Both the position numbers and the translations under genes were made by a program. A DNA stretch of 64,000 nucleotides, from NCBI GenBank assembly GCA_902490335.1, contig CABUDL010000007.1:1-64000 (forward strand). Direction: 5' to 3'. The notes under the pieces were generated by a model. It searched no databases. It was not told the DNA's origin and saw only the letters and a program-made list of their open reading frames with translations. Shown one piece after another: positions 17,129-24,640 of this stretch (its first letter is position 1; each line of letters opens with the position of its first letter). The DNA comes from an uncultured Clostridium sp. (GTDB taxonomy: Bacteria; Bacillota; Clostridia; Oscillospirales; Ruminococcaceae).

Positions 17129-19240
17129 ATGGATAAATACATTGGAAAGAAACTGGATGGACGCTATGAGATACGCGAACTGATCGGCGTGGGCGGAATG
17201 GCAAACGTCTACAAGGCGTATGACGTGGTGGAAGCGCGCACGGTGGCGGTCAAAATCCTGCGGGAAGAATATATGAACAACGACGAATTCATGCGCCGTT
17301 TCCGCAACGAGTCCCGTGCCATCTCTTTGCTGGATCACCCGAATATCGTCAAGGTGTATGACGTCATCTTCTCCAACCGCATCCAGTCGATTGTGATGGA
17401 ATACATCGACGGCATCACCCTGAAGGACTATATCGACCAGGAAAAGGTGCTGCGCTGGAAGGAAGCAGTCCATTTTACCGTGCAGATTCTGCGGGCGCTG
17501 CAGCACGCGCACGACAAGGGTATCGTTCACCGCGACATCAAGCCGCACAATATCATGCTGCTGTCGGATGGGACCATCAAAATCACCGACTTTGGCATTG
17601 CCCGCTTTTCCCGCAGCACCACCAAGACCATCACCGACAAAGCCATCGGCTCGGTGCATTACATCAGCCCCGAGCAAGCCAGCGGCGCTTTTACCGATGC
17701 CCGCAGCGACATCTATTCGCTGGGTGTGATGATGTTCGAGATGCTCACCGGCAAGCTGCCTTTTGAGGCGGACACGCTGGTTTCGGTGGCAATCAAGCAG
17801 ATACAAAGTCAGCCGACTCTGCCGCGCTCAATCAACCCCGACATCCCGGAAGGGCTGGAGGAAATCGTGATGCGCGCCATGCAGAAGGACGCAGACAAGA
17901 GATACCAGTCGGCAGCGGAGATGCTGCACGACATCGACGAATTTAAAAGGAACCCCGCGATTGTTTTTTCCTATAAGTACGAGCAGCCGCCGCAGGTACA
18001 CATCCAAAACGAGCTGCGGCATCAGCGGGCAGAACAACAGACAGGTGGAGAACAACAGCCGATGAAGAAAGAGAAAAAACCTTCCAGACGTCCGTCGCAG
18101 CACAAGCAGCAGAGCGATGACAGCTATGAACGCAAGCCGCTGCCGGTGGTGCCGGTGATGGCTGGTATTGCCTTTGCGTTTTTGCTGGCAGCCTGCGCTT
18201 TCATCGGGATGCTGTTCATGGTCAACAAGCCCTTTGAACAGGTGGAGAACGTCAAGGTCCCGGACCTGGTGGGCATGAACTATGAAAGCATCAAGACCAA
18301 GTACGCCGGAAAGTTCAAGATAGAGGTGGAGGAAAAAGCACCCAGCAGCCTGTACGACGAGGGTGAAATCTATGAGCAAAACCCGGACCCGGGCAAAACG
18401 GTCAAGGAAAACTCCACCATCACCATCAAAATCAGCACCGGCAAGCAGGTCATTGTGCTGGAAGATTACACCGGAAAGGATTCCACCGAGGTCTTCCGCG
18501 ACCTGAACAAGAAGGGCATTAAGTGGACCGAGACAGAAACCTATTCCAACGAATATCCATCGGGAACGGTGGTCAAGACAGCGCCGGAAGCCGGTGAAGA
18601 GGTGGCAGAGGGCGACGAAGTCAGCGTCTATGTCAGCTTAGGCTCGCAGGAGCAGAACCAGACGGTGCCACTGGTGGTGGGAATGAACTTCCACGAGGCA
18701 AAGACCCTGCTTTCCACCAAACGTCTGCGCATCGAGTGCGTGCGTGAGGTGCAGCCGGACACCGACGAGGACGGAAATCCTCTGCCGGGTCAGCAGGCGG
18801 CAGGAACCATTTTGGAGCAGAGCCCGTCGGAGGATGCACTGGTGCCGGCAGGTACAGTGATCGGCGTCACCGTCATGGGCGGCGACGGCTGGGAGGACCC
18901 GAACAAGCCAAGACAGATTGAGATTAAATTCGACCTGCCGCAGGGCGACGATACGGTACACGTCCAAACCTTTGTGGATGGCAAGGAAACCGGCTACGGC
19001 GACCCGGACCTCTCCAGACAGTCGACTTGGACCACCAAGCCGAGCGGCAAGGGGGATGCAAAGGTGGAAATTTACATCGACGGTCAGCTGTACAAGAGCT
19101 ATGATGTCAACTTTGACAACGGCACCAAGGTGGAAACCACCGACCTGCAGGGTTTGGGAGAATCCCTTTCCAAAGAAGAACACGCCAATGAGGAACGGGA
19201 CGACGGATACCAGCAGCCGCAGGAGGACGACGACGAATAA
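17129..19240 (+). CDS. prkC: PASTA-domain serine/threonine kinase PrkC/StkP
   Basis: A 703-residue membrane kinase. The cytosolic kinase domain is residues 10-270, with catalytic HRDIKPHN near 134 and TDFGIAR near 152. A basic, Q-rich linker follows, then one membrane span near 342-365 (VVPVMAGIAFAFLLAACAFI), then three extracellular PASTA repeats between about 374 and 587. The first begins KVPDLVGMNYESIKTKY; the last has VPLVVGMNFHEAKTLL. A further beta-rich segment and an acidic tail close the protein. PASTA domains bind peptidoglycan fragments. Confidence 0.96.
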   Translation: MDKYIGKKLDGRYEIRELIGVGGMANVYKAYDVVEARTVAVKILREEYMNNDEFMRRFRNESRAISLLDHPNIVKVYDVIFSNRIQSIVMEYIDGITLKDYIDQEKVLRWKEAVHFTVQILRALQHAHDKGIVHRDIKPHNIMLLSDGTIKITDFGIARFSRSTTKTITDKAIGSVHYISPEQASGAFTDARSDIYSLGVMMFEMLTGKLPFEADTLVSVAIKQIQSQPTLPRSINPDIPEGLEEIVMRAMQKDADKRYQSAAEMLHDIDEFKRNPAIVFSYKYEQPPQVHIQNELRHQRAEQQTGGEQQPMKKEKKPSRRPSQHKQQSDDSYERKPLPVVPVMAGIAFAFLLAACAFIGMLFMVNKPFEQVENVKVPDLVGMNYESIKTKYAGKFKIEVEEKAPSSLYDEGEIYEQNPDPGKTVKENSTITIKISTGKQVIVLEDYTGKDSTEVFRDLNKKGIKWTETETYSNEYPSGTVVKTAPEAGEEVAEGDEVSVYVSLGSQEQNQTVPLVVGMNFHEAKTLLSTKRLRIECVREVQPDTDEDGNPLPGQQAAGTILEQSPSEDALVPAGTVIGVTVMGGDGWEDPNKPRQIEIKFDLPQGDDTVHVQTFVDGKETGYGDPDLSRQSTWTTKPSGKGDAKVEIYIDGQLYKSYDVNFDNGTKVETTDLQGLGESLSKEEHANEERDDGYQQPQEDDDE

Positions 19241-19245
19241 CCGAT

Positions 19246-19290
19246 AATAAAACAGCCCGCGCTGTCCTTTGGGGCGGCAGGGCTGTTTTG
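19246..19290 (+). terminator. Terminator after prkC
   Basis: AAAACAGCCC and GGGCTGTTTT enclose a GC-rich inner loop, and the outer CCGATAA/TTATCGG extends the stem. It lies directly after the prkC stop. Confidence 0.65.
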
Positions 19291-19347
19291 TCTTATCGGC
19301 GCAAGGGTATTTTGCGGGAAGCTCTCGCATTTTCCCGGGAAATTTGC

Positions 19348-19353
19348 TATAAT
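19348..19353 (+). promoter_or_regulatory. Extended -10 promoter upstream of rsgA
   Basis: TGCTATAAT gives a consensus -10 with TG extension, with no clear -35. It follows the prkC terminator, so rsgA and downstream genes may have their own start. Confidence 0.5.
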
Positions 19354-19388
19354 GGGAAAAAACGTCAGAATGGAGGAAACACAATATC

Positions 19389-20291
19389 TTGATACAGCAG
19401 AAGATAATGGGCAGGATCGTCAAATCGCTGGGCGGATTTTATTATGTGGCGCCGCAGTCGGGCGGTCCGGTCATCGAATGCAGGGCGAGGGGAGCCTTTC
19501 GTCAGCAGAACATCAAGCCCTGTGTGGGCGATTGGGCAACGGTGGAATTGACCGAGCAGGGGACAGGCTATGTTGTACAGCTTGAGCCGCGCAGCAACAG
19601 CCTGGTGCGCCCGCCGCTGGCAAATCTGGACCAGCTGGTGCTGGTGGTTTCCATCGCTGACCCGGCTCCGAACGCCTTTGTTCTGGATAAATTGATTGCC
19701 ATTGCCGAATATCAGAAGATTGAGCCGGTCATCGTCATCACCAAATGCGACCTTGCCGACCCGAAGGAGTTTGCCGATATATACCGCAAAGCAGGATTTG
19801 CGGTGTATGAGACAAGGACACTGGAGCATCAGGGTATTCAGGCGGTGATGGAGATGCTCAAGGACAAGACCAGCGCCTTCTGCGGAAACTCCGGCGCAGG
19901 CAAATCCACCCTGCTCAACGCCATCGACCCGAGATTGAGTCTGGACACCGGCGACATCAGCCAAAAGCTGGGCAGAGGCAGACACACCACCCGCCATGTG
20001 GAGCTGTTCGAGCTGCCGCAGGGAGGATTTGTAGCGGACACACCCGGATTTTCCGCGGTGGATTTGGAAAAATTCCAGACCATCCTCAAGGATGAACTGG
20101 CGGATTGCTTCCGGGAGATGCACGACTACGAGGGCAAATGCCGGTTCCGCGGCTGCTCCCACACCAAGGAAGCGGGCTGCGCTGTTTTGCAGGCGGTTAA
20201 GGACGGGGAAATCTCGCAAAGCCGCCATCAAAGCTACCTCAACCTGTATGAGCAGGCAAAAAATATCAAGGAATGGGAGCTGAACCGTTAA
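19389..20291 (+). CDS. rsgA: Ribosome small subunit maturation GTPase RsgA
   Basis: A 300-residue circularly permuted GTPase that acts in late 30S assembly. The N-terminal OB fold opens with GRIVKSLGGFYYV. G4 TKCDLAD near residue 117 precedes G1 GNSGAGKST near 166 and G3 DTPGFSAVD near 216, showing the permutation. The C-terminal zinc site is CRFRGCSHTKEAGC near 250-263. I take TTG at 19389, which follows GGAGG by 11 bases; ATG at 19407 is the alternative. No rpe gene follows, unlike B. subtilis. Confidence 0.95.
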   Translation: MIQQKIMGRIVKSLGGFYYVAPQSGGPVIECRARGAFRQQNIKPCVGDWATVELTEQGTGYVVQLEPRSNSLVRPPLANLDQLVLVVSIADPAPNAFVLDKLIAIAEYQKIEPVIVITKCDLADPKEFADIYRKAGFAVYETRTLEHQGIQAVMEMLKDKTSAFCGNSGAGKSTLLNAIDPRLSLDTGDISQKLGRGRHTTRHVELFELPQGGFVADTPGFSAVDLEKFQTILKDELADCFREMHDYEGKCRFRGCSHTKEAGCAVLQAVKDGEISQSRHQSYLNLYEQAKNIKEWELNR

Positions 20292-20320
20292 GGCGGCAGT
20301 TCGGGGAAAGGGACAGACAG

Positions 20321-20956
20321 ATGAAGCGATGTGTAATCTTTGGCGGAGGGCAGATCGGTGACCCCGAGCAGATCAAAAAGCTGGTGCAGCAGGAGGACTA
20401 CCTCATCTGTGCGGACAGCGGGTACCGGCATTGTGTGCAGCTGGGATTTTCTCCGCAGCTGGTGCTGGGCGACTTTGATTCCTATGCAGGAGTGGTGCAA
20501 TCCGACTGCGAGCTGCTGCGCTACCCCATCGAAAAGGATGACACCGACACCATGCTGGCGGTCAAGCAGGCTTTGCAGCGCGGATACGACCGGCTGGTGC
20601 TGGTCGGGATGCTGGGCGGCAGGCTGGACCACACCCTTGCCAATATCCAGACGCTGGTGTACGCAGTGGAGCATGGAGCGACAGCGCAAATCATAGACAG
20701 CAGCTGCTGCATCACTGTCATCAAGTCAGGACAGACGGTGCAGCTCCCCTATCAGCAGGGCTTTCACTTTTCGGTATTCTGCCACAGCGACTGTGCAAGC
20801 GGGGTGTGCATCCGCCATGCAAAGTATGAGCTGGAGGATGCGCAGATCACCAACGGGTTTCCCATCGGGGTCAGCAATTCCTTTTTGGAGGGACAGCCCG
20901 CACAGATTTCGGTCAAGCGGGGAATCCTTGTGATTCTCTCCACCGGCGGCGATTAA
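20321..20956 (+). CDS. thiN: Thiamine pyrophosphokinase
   Basis: A 211-residue ThiN-type thiamine diphosphokinase that converts thiamine to TPP. It has the substrate motif CADSGYRHCVQLG, the catalytic LVLGDFDSY, the acidic YPIEKDDTDTMLAVK, and GMLGGRLDHTLAN. The ATG at 20321 fits the family start (KRCVIFGGG). It lies 29 bases after rsgA and just before spoVM, as in Bacillus. Confidence 0.93.
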   Translation: MKRCVIFGGGQIGDPEQIKKLVQQEDYLICADSGYRHCVQLGFSPQLVLGDFDSYAGVVQSDCELLRYPIEKDDTDTMLAVKQALQRGYDRLVLVGMLGGRLDHTLANIQTLVYAVEHGATAQIIDSSCCITVIKSGQTVQLPYQQGFHFSVFCHSDCASGVCIRHAKYELEDAQITNGFPIGVSNSFLEGQPAQISVKRGILVILSTGGD

Positions 20957-20960
20957 AAAA

Positions 20961-21046
20961 GCTGCCTTTTTTCACAAAACAAGCGCGCTGTACATAGAAT
21001 ACAGCAAAAGCAAAACGCTTGACTGATGAAAAAGGAGGCAGCACAG
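20961..21046 (+). promoter_or_regulatory. Structured spoVM leader that pairs with its ribosome binding site
   Basis: Three nested inverted repeats fill the thiN-spoVM gap. The outer GCTGCCTTTTTTCA (20961-20974) pairs with 21027-21042, which contains the AAAGGAGG site (21031-21038); the middle is CAAGCG/CGCTTG (20980-20985 with 21016-21021); the inner is GCTGTA/TACAGC (20987-20992 with 21000-21005). If folded, the spoVM ribosome site is closed. That it controls translation is inference. Confidence 0.45.
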
Positions 21047-21130
21047 ATGAAGGTAGTGGTCATCAAAAGCCCAAAGTTTCTCTCCGGCATTTTGAGGATG
21101 ATTTTTAAAATCAATAAGGACGAAGAATAA
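21047..21130 (+). CDS. spoVM: Stage V sporulation protein SpoVM
   Basis: A 27-residue peptide, MKVVVIKSPKFLSGILRMIF then KINKDEE. It keeps the family core of B. subtilis SpoVM: Ile6, Lys7, Pro9 (needed for curvature sensing), Lys10, Phe11, Leu12, Gly14, Ile15 and Arg17. SpoVM is an amphipathic helix that marks the convex forespore membrane and recruits SpoIVA for coat assembly. A perfect AAAGGAGG lies eight bases upstream. Its place after thiN matches Bacillus, though rpmB does not follow. Too short for most gene callers. Confidence 0.9.
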   Translation: MKVVVIKSPKFLSGILRMIFKINKDEE

Positions 21131-21135
21131 CCGGC

Positions 21136-21164
21136 AGCGGCGGACAGAACGCCTGTCCGCCGCT
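21136..21164. terminator. GC hairpin between spoVM and prmA
   Basis: A perfect 12 bp stem AGCGGCGGACAG/CTGTCCGCCGCT with a 5-base loop. No T run follows, so it may be a weak stop or mRNA-stabilising hairpin rather than a full terminator. Confidence 0.45.
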
Positions 21165-21191
21165 CATTGGATAACAGAAAGGACGAAGGAT

Positions 21192-22142
21192 ATGAACTGG
21201 ACACAGGTCAAGATTTATACAACCACCGAGGGAATCGAGCCGTTGACCGGCAGCTTGCTGGATTTGGGAATCGGCGGATTTGTCATCGAGGATGCACAGG
21301 ATTTTGATGAATTTCTGCACGACACCACCCCGCACTGGGATTACATCGACCAGGATGTTATGAAGAAGATGAAAAACTGCGAGACCAGCGTGACCCTCTA
21401 TGTGGCGGACAACCCACAGGGAATGGAGGAGCTGGCAGGAGCAAGAGAAATCGTTGCCCGACTCAAGGCACAGGACAGCGAAGGACGCTACGGTCGTCTG
21501 GAGCTGGAGCTGGACAATGTCAACGAGGAAGACTGGTCCAACGCATGGAAAAAGTATTACCATCCGGTGCGGGTGGGTGAGCATCTGGTGGTCTGCCCTT
21601 CCTGGGAGGAGTATCAGCCGCAGGAGGGCGACGTCATGCTGACCCTCAATCCGGGCATGGCGTTTGGCACCGGAACCCACGATACCACCCGACTGTGCAT
21701 GGAGCTGCTGGAAAAGTACATCACACCGGAAGATTCGGTGCTGGACGTCGGCTGCGGAAGCGGCATCCTTGCCATTACAGCGGCGCTGCTGGGCGCAAAG
21801 GAGATCAAAGGCTGTGACATCGACGAGGTTGCAGTCAAGGTAGCGGGCGAAAATGCCGCGCTCAACGAGGTTGCCGACCGCATCGCCTTCCACAAGGGCG
21901 ATTTGACCAGCCAGGTGGAGGGCAGCTTCCAGCTGATCTGTGCCAACATCGTGGCGGATGTCATCATCCGTCTGAGCCAGGATGTCGGCAAATATCTTGC
22001 ACAGGACGGCATCTTTATCACCTCCGGCATCATCGACACCAGAGAGCAGGACGTGCAGGATGCCCTTGCCGCCAACGGCTTTACCGTCATTGAACGCCGC
22101 ACCTCCGGCGGCTGGGTCGCTCTGGCTTGCAAAGCAAAGTAA
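21192..22142 (+). CDS. prmA: Ribosomal protein L11 methyltransferase
   Basis: A 316-residue PrmA that trimethylates L11. The N-terminal L11-binding domain ends in the linker EEDWSNAWKKYYHPVRVG. The methyltransferase domain has NPGMAFGTGTHDTT, the SAM loop VLDVGCGSGILAITAALLGA near residue 186, and the motif CANIVADVI. It pairs with rsmE downstream. In many Firmicutes this pair follows dnaJ instead. Confidence 0.95.
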   Translation: MNWTQVKIYTTTEGIEPLTGSLLDLGIGGFVIEDAQDFDEFLHDTTPHWDYIDQDVMKKMKNCETSVTLYVADNPQGMEELAGAREIVARLKAQDSEGRYGRLELELDNVNEEDWSNAWKKYYHPVRVGEHLVVCPSWEEYQPQEGDVMLTLNPGMAFGTGTHDTTRLCMELLEKYITPEDSVLDVGCGSGILAITAALLGAKEIKGCDIDEVAVKVAGENAALNEVADRIAFHKGDLTSQVEGSFQLICANIVADVIIRLSQDVGKYLAQDGIFITSGIIDTREQDVQDALAANGFTVIERRTSGGWVALACKAK

Positions 22143-22154
22143 CAGGAGAAGGAT

Positions 22155-22880
22155 ATGCCCAGATTTTTTACCGAAAATATTGACCAGAACAGCGGCAGCA
22201 TCACGGGAGAGGATGCCAAACACATCGCCCGCGTGCTTCGGATGAAAAACGGTCAGCCGCTGACCGTTTGCGACACAAAGGGATATGACTATGCGTGTAT
22301 AATAGAAGGGCTCACCGATGAGCAAATCGATTTGAAGGTGCTGTCCCGTTCGCCCAGCGTCACCGAGCCGAATGTCTCGGTCCACCTGTATCAGGCGATG
22401 CCCAAAGCGGACAAGCTGGAGCTGATTATCCAGAAGGCGGTGGAGCTGGGTGTGAACAGCATCACACCGGTGATGACCCGCCGCTGTGTTTCCCGACCGG
22501 ATGCAAAATCCATGAAGAAGAAGCTCGAGCGCTACAACCGCATCGCGCTCGAGGCTGCAAAGCAGAGCGGCAGAGGGATCATCCCGCAGGTAAACCCGCT
22601 GCTTGAGCTGGACCAGGCGCTCGGACAGATGCAGCAGAGCGGATGTCCCATCCTGTTTTATGAAAACGCCACCGCTCCGGCAAGACAGCTGCTGCAATCG
22701 GCAACAGGAGAAATTTCCATCCTCATCGGAGCGGAGGGAGGCTTTGATGAGGACGAGGTCGAGCGGGCAAAGGATGCCGGATGCAGCATCCTCTCGCTGG
22801 GAAAACGCATCCTGCGCTGTGAAACGGCGCCGCTGGCAGCTTTGTCCATCATCATGTATGAAACAGGAAATATGGAATAG
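22155..22880 (+). CDS. rsmE: 16S rRNA (uracil-1498-N3)-methyltransferase RsmE
   Basis: A 241-residue SPOUT-class methyltransferase that makes m3U1498. The N-terminal PUA-like domain starts PRFFTENI and contains EDAKHIARVLRM. The C-terminal knot has MPKADKLELIIQKAVELGV, LIGAEGGFDEDEVERAKDAG near residue 190, and LSLGKRILRCETAPLAAL. It lies 12 bases after prmA. Confidence 0.95.
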   Translation: MPRFFTENIDQNSGSITGEDAKHIARVLRMKNGQPLTVCDTKGYDYACIIEGLTDEQIDLKVLSRSPSVTEPNVSVHLYQAMPKADKLELIIQKAVELGVNSITPVMTRRCVSRPDAKSMKKKLERYNRIALEAAKQSGRGIIPQVNPLLELDQALGQMQQSGCPILFYENATAPARQLLQSATGEISILIGAEGGFDEDEVERAKDAGCSILSLGKRILRCETAPLAALSIIMYETGNME

Positions 22881-22904
22881 AACCCGAAACGGGAGGGACC
22901 ATAG

Positions 22905-23756
22905 ATGAATGTGAAAACGATTGTGACCATTGCCTTGATTGGATTGCTGGGAGTTGGAACCGCCGCAGGGATTTTCCTGTCCGACCGCAGCCAACAGCAG
23001 GAGCAGCAGACCTTCGAATCGCAGCAGCCTTCCAAAGAGGAAGCTCCTGTGGAAAGCTCCTCTCAAAAGGAGGAAGAGCAGGAGCAGTCCTCACAGCAAA
23101 CCAAACAGCAGCAGCTGGCGGAGGAATTTGCCAAGGAGAAGGAAGAATATTACCTGCTGCTTGCCAATGCCGAAAATCCGCTGCCGCAGGATTGGAGTAT
23201 CCAGACCGAAGAGGTCCAGAACGGCTATGAGATGGATAAGCGGGCAGCGCCTGCCATGCGGGAGATGATACAGGCTGCTAAAGAGGACGGAGTGGAGCTG
23301 ATGCTCTGCTCGGCGTACCGCTCGGTTGAAAAACAGCAGCAGCTGTTCGACCGCTCGCAGCAGACTTATATGGCACAGGGGATGAGCGAGGAGGAGGCAT
23401 ACGCCAAGACTGCCACCGAAACAGCCATCCCGGGCACCAGCGAGCATCAGACGGGCTTGGCAGCAGACATCGTCACCCCGACCTACCAGATGCTCGATGC
23501 AGGCTTTGCAGATACACCAGCCGGTAAATGGCTTGCTGACAACGCGGTAGAGTACGGCTTTGTCCTGCGCTACCCGCAGGACAAGCAGGAGGTCACCGGC
23601 ATCATCTACGAGTCGTGGCATTACCGCTTTGTCGGCAAGACCCACGCCAAGCTGATGAAGGAAAGCGGGCTGTGTTTGGAGGAATATTTGCAGCAGGAGC
23701 TGCCGGAAGGCTACACCGGAGCAAGCGAGCCGTATGAGTCGCCGGAGCAGTCCTAA
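22905..23756 (+). CDS. VanY-family D-Ala-D-Ala carboxypeptidase
   Basis: A 283-residue secreted or membrane-anchored peptidase of the VanY/DacB LAS type, acting on peptidoglycan stem peptides. An N-terminal hydrophobic segment (IVTIALIGLLGVGTAAGIFL) serves as an anchor, followed by an E/Q/S-rich linker to about residue 80. The catalytic domain has SAYRSVEKQQQLF, the zinc motif SEHQTGLAAD near 178, and ESWHYRFVG near 236 with the second His ligand. Confidence 0.92.
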   Translation: MNVKTIVTIALIGLLGVGTAAGIFLSDRSQQQEQQTFESQQPSKEEAPVESSSQKEEEQEQSSQQTKQQQLAEEFAKEKEEYYLLLANAENPLPQDWSIQTEEVQNGYEMDKRAAPAMREMIQAAKEDGVELMLCSAYRSVEKQQQLFDRSQQTYMAQGMSEEEAYAKTATETAIPGTSEHQTGLAADIVTPTYQMLDAGFADTPAGKWLADNAVEYGFVLRYPQDKQEVTGIIYESWHYRFVGKTHAKLMKESGLCLEEYLQQELPEGYTGASEPYESPEQS

Positions 23757-23782
23757 TGCAGCAAGGATGAAAGAGGGACGGA

Positions 23783-24442
23783 ATGAAAAAATGGTTTGAA
23801 AAAATCTGCATCGGACTGATCTTTTTTCTTTCCGCCCTTTTGCTGATGTTTTTTGGCATACGCACAGCGGGCAAGACCATCGCCTTTGCACGGGCGGAGC
23901 GCATCGAGGTCATCAACAATCTGGTGGACGGCATCAGCGAAGGTGCGAGCCTGACTTCTCAGGGAAAAAAGATGCAGACGGTGGTGTACGAGTACCTCAA
24001 GGCATTTTTGCGGGCAGTGGCAGGCTTTGAATTTGTTCCGCGCAACGATTTTAGCATCTTGACCCACATCATCAACTCGCTGCCGCAGCCGACACAGGTG
24101 CTTTCCTTTGTGTACCACGGGAGGGATTTGACCATCAGCACCGTTCAGCCTTCGTCCGAGCAGGTGGAGCAGATGGTGCAGTCGTTGGAAAAAAAGCTGA
24201 AGATGCCCCAGGAGTATGAAAAGGTGGTGTACAGCTACTACATCGACTCCGACCAACAGTGCGTGGCACAAATCACTCTGATTGCCCGCAAGTATGATGA
24301 AACCAATTTTTTGGAGGAGCTGCAAAAGGAGCTTCTCCCCGAACCGTCCGCACAGGACGGAGAAGAGAATCAGAAAGAAGAGGAAACGGATGGAACAGAA
24401 GAAAATCGACCGAATCAGCCAGCTGAGCAGACTGTCCCGTGA
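23783..24442 (+). CDS. Membrane-anchored protein of unknown function
   Basis: A 219-residue protein I do not recognise. One N-terminal membrane span (ICIGLIFFLSALLLMFFGI) is followed by an extracytoplasmic alpha/beta region with SFVYHGRDLTIS and a long helix, and an acidic C-terminal tail rich in E, Q and N. The gene overlaps the DUF896 gene by 53 bases, so the tail sequence is shared in another frame. Its place after vanY hints at an envelope role, which is inference only. Confidence 0.7.
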   Translation: MKKWFEKICIGLIFFLSALLLMFFGIRTAGKTIAFARAERIEVINNLVDGISEGASLTSQGKKMQTVVYEYLKAFLRAVAGFEFVPRNDFSILTHIINSLPQPTQVLSFVYHGRDLTISTVQPSSEQVEQMVQSLEKKLKMPQEYEKVVYSYYIDSDQQCVAQITLIARKYDETNFLEELQKELLPEPSAQDGEENQKEEETDGTEENRPNQPAEQTVP

Positions 24443-24590
24443 GCGTGAGCTGACGGAGGAGGAAAAACAGGAGCAGCAGCAGCTGCGCCGGGAATACATC
24501 GACAGCATGAAAAATAATCTGCATGCCACCCTGCAGAATGTGGTGATTCAGCATCCCGACGGCAGCAGGACCAAGCTGAAAAAGAACTAA
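24390..24590 (+). CDS. DUF896 (YnzC-like) small protein
   Basis: A 66-residue basic protein. It matches DUF896: the start MEQKKIDRISQLSRLSRER, then LTEEEKQEQQQLRREYID, and the close NVVIQHPDGSR. YnzC of B. subtilis is the best-known member and is linked to the SOS response. The ATG at 24390 follows AGAGGAAA inside the preceding gene, with a 53-base overlap. Confidence 0.9.
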   Translation: MEQKKIDRISQLSRLSRERELTEEEKQEQQQLRREYIDSMKNNLHATLQNVVIQHPDGSRTKLKKN

Positions 24591-24640
24591 CCGACCGGCA
24601 GGTGGTTGTACCGGCAGGTAGAAAGGAAGGAGCGGTCTCC

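Noticed and set aside
21111..23066. A 651-residue minus-strand frame across prmA and rsmE
   Set aside because: It spans two well-defined plus-strand genes and the spoVM-prmA gap, with no family motif.
24591..24640. T-box or leucine leader upstream of leuA
   Set aside because: The gap is only about 50 bases and has no T-box sequence or leucine-rich leader peptide.
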